From the NCBI RefSeq assembly GCF_043196875.1, contig NZ_JBEBMX010000001.1:124001-188000 (forward strand): a stretch of DNA of 64,000 nt. Reading direction: 5' to 3'. The notes beneath the pieces are model-generated. The model saw only the letters and a program-made list of their open reading frames with translations, was not told the DNA's origin and did no database searches. The translations under genes were made by a program, and so were the position numbers. This DNA is from Saccharospirillum sp043196875 (GTDB taxonomy: Bacteria; Pseudomonadota; Gammaproteobacteria; Pseudomonadales; Natronospirillaceae). Of this stretch, positions 59,629 through 64,000 are shown piece after piece. Each line of letters begins with the position of its first letter. The first letter of the stretch is position 1.

Positions 59629-60459
59629 TCAGAAACGACCTTCGTTGAAATCCGTAATGGCCTGCTGAACCTCTTCAACAGTATTCATCACGAAAGGACC
59701 GTACTGAACCACGGGCTCGTCAATCGGATCACCCGCCACCACCAGCAAACGGGTATCCGGCGATAACGAACTGACCTCAATGTAGTCTCCCTCACCCAGA
59801 ATGCCCAAATGACGTTCCGGCAGTTGCGTTCCTGCCAGCTCAGCCGAACCCTGATAGACATACACAAAGGCTGACTTACCAAGCGGCACTTCGACGCGCT
59901 GACTGGCACCATCATGCAGATGAAAATCCAGATAGAGAGGGTCGGTCACCACATCTTCCACCGGCCCTTCCACACCCTGGAAGTTACCCACCAGCACTTT
60001 GACTTTACCGTTTTCAAGCTCAACCTCTGGCACATCTTCCGGCCGGATATCCTGATAGCGTGGTGCCGTCATTTTGTGCGTCGACGGCAGGTTCACCCAT
60101 AGCTGGAAACCCCACACCGGACCATCTTCCTGGTTGGGCATTTCCTCATGGACGATACCTCGCCCGGCCGTCATCCATTGGATGGACCCAGGTGCCAGAT
60201 AGCCAGTATTGCCCTGATTGTCCCCATGACGAAAAGCGCCCTTCAGCATATAGGTGACGGTTTCAAAGCCCCGGTGCGGGTGCATCGGAAAACCGGCCAT
60301 ATAATCCGCTTTATCGTCGGACTTAAATTCATCCAACATCAAAAATGGGTCCAGGTTACGGACATATTGGTTACCGATGACCCGGGTCAGTTTGACACCG
60401 GCACCGTCTGACGTAGGAATACCTTTGGCAATTTGTCGAACACTACGCTCTTGGCTCAT
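59629..60459 (-). CDS. Pirin-family protein (276 aa)
   Basis: Cupin-fold pirin with the iron-binding N-terminal signature HPHRGFETVTYMLKG and later HGDNQGN and WMTAGRGIVHEEMP. Bacterial pirins can be quercetinase-like or bind metabolic enzymes; the role here is not predictable. ATG 60459 has AGGAG 7 nt upstream. It is divergent from a LysR gene, a common pairing implying regulation by it. Confidence 0.9.
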   Translation of the reverse strand: MSQERSVRQIAKGIPTSDGAGVKLTRVIGNQYVRNLDPFLMLDEFKSDDKADYMAGFPMHPHRGFETVTYMLKGAFRHGDNQGNTGYLAPGSIQWMTAGRGIVHEEMPNQEDGPVWGFQLWVNLPSTHKMTAPRYQDIRPEDVPEVELENGKVKVLVGNFQGVEGPVEDVVTDPLYLDFHLHDGASQRVEVPLGKSAFVYVYQGSAELAGTQLPERHLGILGEGDYIEVSSLSPDTRLLVVAGDPIDEPVVQYGPFVMNTVEEVQQAITDFNEGRF

Positions 60460-60560
60460 CTCGTTCTCCTGCCGTTTATTGAATGACACCAAAGTAAGCA
60501 TTTGCAGGCTCGGCTGTAAGCGGAATATATTGCCCCTTCACTTCAAAAATACTGAATACC

Positions 60561-61460
60561 ATGGCTCATAACCCTATATCGCTCGACCTGCTCCGTGCGC
60601 TGGACGCCATTGATCAGCGCGGCAGCTTTGCCGCTGCGGCACAAGCGCTACACAAAGTGCCATCGGCGCTGACATACACCGTTCAGAAAGTTGAGCAGGA
60701 CTTAGGCGTCGACTTGTTTGATCGATCAGGTCATCGAGCTAAGTTAACACCGGCGGGACGCCTCGTTCTGGAAGAAGGCCGTGACATCCTGCGTGATATG
60801 GACAGCCTGGCCAATTCAGCCAAGAAAATTGCCAGCGGCTGGGAACCCGAACTGCGCATCGGTGTAGATACCTTTTATGAAGCCAGCCGGCTGTTTCCCT
60901 TAATCGGCGAATTCAACAACGAACATCCCTACATCAAAATTCACCTGCTGCACGGTTCGCTATCCGGAACCTGGGAAATGTTGATCAACGGCAGCGCGGA
61001 CATGATTCTATCTGCCAGCAACCTGGACCCTAAGCTGGAAGGCTACGAAACCAGAGAGCTGGGCGAAACCAGAATGATCTTCGTTGTCGCCAGCGGACAC
61101 CCACTTGCCGAACGCGCTTGTGAAGTTGTGGTGAAAGAGATTGAAGAATTCCCAACCATAGTGGTTCGCGACACCACCCAACTGATGACACCCAGAACCG
61201 TCGGCTGGACCCGACAAAACAAAGTCATCACGGTACCCACCATGAGCGACAAAATTGAGGCCCAAAAAGCAGGACTGGGTGTTGGCTACTTACCTTTGCA
61301 TCGTATTCAGGAAGAACTAAAAAACGGAACACTGGTACAAGTAAAGGTCGACGCCCCGGAGAATAAAGACACTGCCATCGTGGCATGGCGCAAAGGTGTG
61401 AGCGGGGAGGCCTTGAAGTGGTTTTTGGAACGGATTGATGGCGTGCAATTAGGATTGTAG
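60561..61460 (+). CDS. LysR-family regulator divergent from the pirin gene (299 aa)
   Basis: LysR helix-turn-helix SLDLLRALDAIDQRGSFAAAAQALHKVPSALTYTVQKVEQDLG (residues 4-46) and effector domain from about 90 (LRIGVDTFYEASRLFPLIGEFN). The AT-rich 101-bp divergent region would carry its operator; no clean T-N11-A palindrome was identified. The usual reading is autorepression and activation of pirin. Confidence 0.9.
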   Translation: MAHNPISLDLLRALDAIDQRGSFAAAAQALHKVPSALTYTVQKVEQDLGVDLFDRSGHRAKLTPAGRLVLEEGRDILRDMDSLANSAKKIASGWEPELRIGVDTFYEASRLFPLIGEFNNEHPYIKIHLLHGSLSGTWEMLINGSADMILSASNLDPKLEGYETRELGETRMIFVVASGHPLAERACEVVVKEIEEFPTIVVRDTTQLMTPRTVGWTRQNKVITVPTMSDKIEAQKAGLGVGYLPLHRIQEELKNGTLVQVKVDAPENKDTAIVAWRKGVSGEALKWFLERIDGVQLGL

Positions 61461-61597
61461 TCGTAACCCTTCTCTATTATGTATCCAGATATCAGCCCGC
61501 TTCGGTGAGCAAGCAAAGTTTCAATTTAAACCGCACGGCAACAGTAAACGGTTTACCGAACTCCTCTCTAAACACCCCGATCAATATCACTAGGCAC

Positions 61598-61624
61598 AAA
61601 AAAGCCGCCCCTAAGGGCGGCTTC
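61598..61624 (-). terminator. Terminator of the porin gene
   Basis: GCCGCCC (61604-61610), loop CTAA, GGGCGGC (61615-61621); on the minus strand followed by Ts. Confidence 0.85.
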
Positions 61625-61650
61625 GTTTCTAAGTTTAGACTCGGTCTAAA

Positions 61651-62895
61651 TTAGAATGCGTAGGCAGCAGACAGTTTCAGAGCATTGATAGCTGCGGCGT
61701 TCTCTGCGTCGACCGCGTCAGCTTCTTCTGCACGGAAGTCGTAGTCAGCAGCATAAACAACGCCGTTGTCTTGAGTATAAGAAACACCGGCTTCAAATAG
61801 CGGAGCATTTGCAGTTTCCGCATCGAAGTTAGCCAGAGTCACTTCACCGTAGGCACTCATCGGGCCGTCGGTGTAAGTAACATTAGCCAGGATTTCATCA
61901 CCAGCTTCTTCAGCAGCAGTGTAAGTATACTCACCAGTCAGGGTGATCATGTCGATGGTGTAAGCGGCACCGAACAACAACTCCATAGAGTCATCAACCA
62001 GAACACTGGATGCGTCCAGGTCTTGGCCTTTAACGTAGGCAGTCAGAGCAGCCATTGGAGTTACTTCAACTTCAAAACCATACTCAGCAAAAGTCTCTTT
62101 TTCTTGAGAGCTTGCTACTTGAGCAACAGTAGTCGGAGCTGTGTATGTGTTGTATGCAGCCTTAACGGAGAACATATCAGCAGTGTAAGTTACACCTGCA
62201 CCAGCATAGGTGTAAGGATCGGCACTGTCAGGAGCTTCGTCAGACGCACGGAACTGAGCGTCAACACGGTAAGACAGAGCGTCAACACTACCAGCGTAGG
62301 CAGCAGCTACACCGTAGTCAGTACCATTTTGAGCGTTGTCATCGTTTTGACCTTCGATCTGAACCTGCAGACCACCCATGGTGTAGCGGACACCAGCATC
62401 AATCGGAGCACCGTCGTCCAATTCCAAATCGACTTCTGCGTCGTCGTTTTCGCCATTGCCGTCGATATCGGCAACAGATGCTTCATCAATGAGGATTTCA
62501 GAATCACCCATGTCGTAAGCATAATCGTCAGTTTCCAACAGGCTACCAATCTGACCGAAAGAGATAGCACCATCAGTAACAATCAAGTCTTCGATTGCAT
62601 AGTCATAATCACCATCGTCAATAGTGAAAACGATGTTGCCAGAGAATGGACCATGAGTGATGGTGTGAGTGACTTCCAGACCCCAAGCTTCGCCAGCAGT
62701 TGCTGAATCGAAGTCATCTTCTTCATCCAGATCTACGTCTTTGGTTTCGCCTTCGAAGTCATAAACGAACATGGCTTCCATGGAACCAACAGCGCTCCAG
62801 GAAAATTCGGTGTCGCCTTCGGCGTGGGCCTGTGCAGAGATTGCAGCAGCCAGTGCAGAGATCGCTACACCAGAAGCAATTTTGATCGCTTTCAT
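61651..62895 (-). CDS. Acidic outer-membrane porin (414 aa)
   Basis: Signal peptide to about residue 25 (ISAQAHA), then alternating beta strands with many Tyr/Phe residues, ending in the barrel-terminal AAYAF. It is strongly acidic: an N-terminal EDDFD-rich stretch and loops such as IDDGDYDYAIED and DIDGNGENDDAEVDLELDDG (possible calcium-binding loop). The gram-negative general porin family is the best fit; the substrate and ion selectivity are not known, but the many acidic loops suggest cation preference or salt adaptation. AGGGGA lies 7 nt before the ATG. Confidence 0.85.
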   Translation of the reverse strand: MKAIKIASGVAISALAAAISAQAHAEGDTEFSWSAVGSMEAMFVYDFEGETKDVDLDEEDDFDSATAGEAWGLEVTHTITHGPFSGNIVFTIDDGDYDYAIEDLIVTDGAISFGQIGSLLETDDYAYDMGDSEILIDEASVADIDGNGENDDAEVDLELDDGAPIDAGVRYTMGGLQVQIEGQNDDNAQNGTDYGVAAAYAGSVDALSYRVDAQFRASDEAPDSADPYTYAGAGVTYTADMFSVKAAYNTYTAPTTVAQVASSQEKETFAEYGFEVEVTPMAALTAYVKGQDLDASSVLVDDSMELLFGAAYTIDMITLTGEYTYTAAEEAGDEILANVTYTDGPMSAYGEVTLANFDAETANAPLFEAGVSYTQDNGVVYAADYDFRAEEADAVDAENAAAINALKLSAAYAF

Positions 62896-63053
62896 TCAAG
62901 ATTCCCCTTTTTTTATTTAACTGGTTTGGTGACCAGACTTTCTCGATGAATCATGACTGACACTTGAGTCGGTACGCTACCGATTTGGCAACCAATAACG
63001 ACACACGAATCTAACGTCAACCAGGACCCTTGTTATCGTTGTATCCTGCTATA

Positions 63054-63082
63054 CGTATATTACAACCGCATTGCAGAGTCAA
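63054..63082 (-). promoter_or_regulatory. Candidate porin promoter P1
   Basis: Minus strand TTGACT (63082-63077), 17 nt, TATACG (63059-63054). A second candidate, TTGACG (63020-63015), 17 nt, TATTGG (62997-62992), is closer to the gene. The long leader may hold post-transcriptional control sites. Confidence 0.4.
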
Positions 63083-63196
63083 AACGTTACCGGAGGAAAA
63101 CGTCTCTGCAGCTAGGCTACTCTGGGCGGACAGGCGATTCAACATCGGCTCCTGTAGAGTGCATTACTGCATTCGAGGGTAAGGCAGATTGGTAGC

Positions 63197-63216
63197 TGTC
63201 GATTAGTAAATCGACA
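63197..63216. repeat. Perfect short hairpin
   Basis: TGTCGATT (63197-63204), loop AGTA, AATCGACA (63209-63216), without a T-run. Confidence 0.5.
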
Positions 63217-63557
63217 TCGCACCGAAGCCCTTCCACCCCGGTTCGCTCCTTGCTCCGGGCTTGATCGAGAATGGCTCAATCAACGTCCGAGGCCTATCAA
63301 ACCAGAGCCTCAGAGGGTGGTCAACCCATTTTTTTGCGTTTTTTTGACGTTCGTCAGTCGAATTTTCATTGGCTGTCCAAAAACCAGAAAATGGCCTGGA
63401 AGCCGCATGAAATCTGGATTGTACCCAATCGACAAAAATCGCCATCAACAGTTGAGCAACGACTCCTGAGGTTTTGACGGCTGACAAACCATTAAAACGT
63501 GCCGCATACAATGGCATTTCGGACAAATTCAGGCCTGCATTTCAAGCACCCGAACGC

Positions 63558-64000
63558 TTAATTTTTCAATGCAAGTACGTCTTCCATGTCGTATAAACCG
63601 GCTGGCTGATCGACGAGCCAGGTAGCCGCTCTTAATGCGCCGCGGGCAAAGGTTTGCCGGCTGCTGGCCTTGTGGCCAATCTCTAGGCGCTCGCCTTCAC
63701 TGGCAAACAAGACAGTGTGCTCACCAACAATGTCACCGGCTCGGACAGTAGCGAAACCGATGGTGTCATCACGACGAGGACCTTCCTGCCCTTCCCGACC
63801 ATAGACAGCACAGTGTTTTAAATTGCGCCCTAAGGTCTCGGCCACCGCCTCACCCATCCGCAATGCTGTGCCGCTCGGCGCATCCACTTTATGACGATGA
63901 TGGGCTTCAATAATTTCAATATCACTGTCATCACCCATGACCCGGGCAGCGGTCCGCAGCAGCTGCAACGCCAGGGTGACACCGACACTGTAATTAGCGG
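63558..64000 (-). CDS. dapB: 4-hydroxy-tetrahydrodipicolinate reductase, C-terminal part (partial)
   Basis: The frame continues beyond the window edge. The visible 147 codons contain the catalytic HHRHKVDAPSGTALRMGEAVA and GYREGQEGPRRDDTIGF-like GREGQEGPRRDDTIGFATVRAGDIVGEH, and end YDMEDVLAL, all typical of DapB. It reduces dihydrodipicolinate on the way to lysine and meso-diaminopimelate. Confidence 0.96.
   Translation of the reverse strand, partial: ANYSVGVTLALQLLRTAARVMGDDSDIEIIEAHHRHKVDAPSGTALRMGEAVAETLGRNLKHCAVYGREGQEGPRRDDTIGFATVRAGDIVGEHTVLFASEGERLEIGHKASSRQTFARGALRAATWLVDQPAGLYDMEDVLALKN

Larger units (their letters stand above)
62896..63557. other. 662-bp region without a credible gene upstream of the porin
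   Basis: Two candidate promoters for the porin (below), a perfect hairpin at 63197-63216 and a 107-codon frame on the minus strand (63203-63526, start TTG, no ribosome-binding site) that I do not consider proven. The AT-rich stretch near 63330-63350 carries two runs of Ts. Confidence 0.55.

Noticed and set aside
1..64000. tRNA, rRNA, riboswitch, insertion sequence or prophage
   Set aside because: No cloverleaf, transposase, integrase or conserved riboswitch core was recognised on reading; a tRNAscan-SE or Infernal run would be the decisive check.

Overview
The window reads as one contiguous chromosomal stretch of a gammaproteobacterium. Gene order over long blocks follows the Pseudomonas/Oceanospirillales pattern: maeB-rpmE-priA-argS-SPOR-hslVU-DUF971; bamD-rluD-pgeF-clpB; rpsT-murJ-ribF-ileS-lspA-fkpB-ispH-minor pilins. 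A two-subunit arginine succinyltransferase (aruF/aruG), choline-sulfate use and a strongly acidic outer-membrane porin suggest a marine or moderately halophilic member, perhaps near Saccharospirillaceae. That placement is inference; no rRNA or other taxonomic marker is present. I saw no tRNA, rRNA, CRISPR array, insertion sequence or prophage.

Layout. 1-9043: end of a probable PBP1A gene, short malic enzyme, ribosomal protein L31, primosomal helicase, arginyl-tRNA synthetase, a SPOR protein and the HslVU protease behind a sigma-32-like promoter. 9044-9435: two inverted copies of a large palindromic repeat. 9436-14776: ubiD decarboxylase, a small membrane protein, a flavin reductase with a TrmB-like regulator, and a chemoreceptor. 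14940-18570: choline-sulfate module (betC, choline/betaine-binding protein, divergent LysR), then a GlxA/AraC-type regulator, a UbiA-family prenyltransferase and a DEAD-box helicase. 22235-28637: arginine succinyltransferase operon aruC-F-G-D-B with an ArgR-type operator; astE is absent.

28855-33424 is accessory: a secreted FG-GAP-like propeller protein, an Hsp20, a LysR gene whose only plausible start codon is ATC, and a MarR-dehydratase pair behind tandem operators. 33479-40744 is a sugar-uptake and glycan locus on the minus strand: autoregulated LacI, binding protein, two permeases, FAD oxidoreductase, and a secreted five-bladed-propeller protein with a golvesin-like C-terminal domain. No ABC ATPase is encoded there.

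40754-53164 holds clpB, pgeF, rluD, bamD, a HAD phosphatase, nadE and a minor-pilin operon (fimT-pilV-pilW-pilX-pilE) that lacks pilY1, followed by ispH and fkpB. 53167-59600 has lspA, ileS, ribF, murJ and rpsT. The window ends with pirin and a divergent LysR, an acidic porin preceded by a long gene-poor region, and the C-terminal part of dapB.

I did not find a system I would call wholly new. The best leads are the ATC-start LysR gene, the paired palindromes upstream of ubiD, the regulatory region of the aru operon, the ATPase-less sugar locus with its golvesin-like protein, and the orphan FG-GAP protein.
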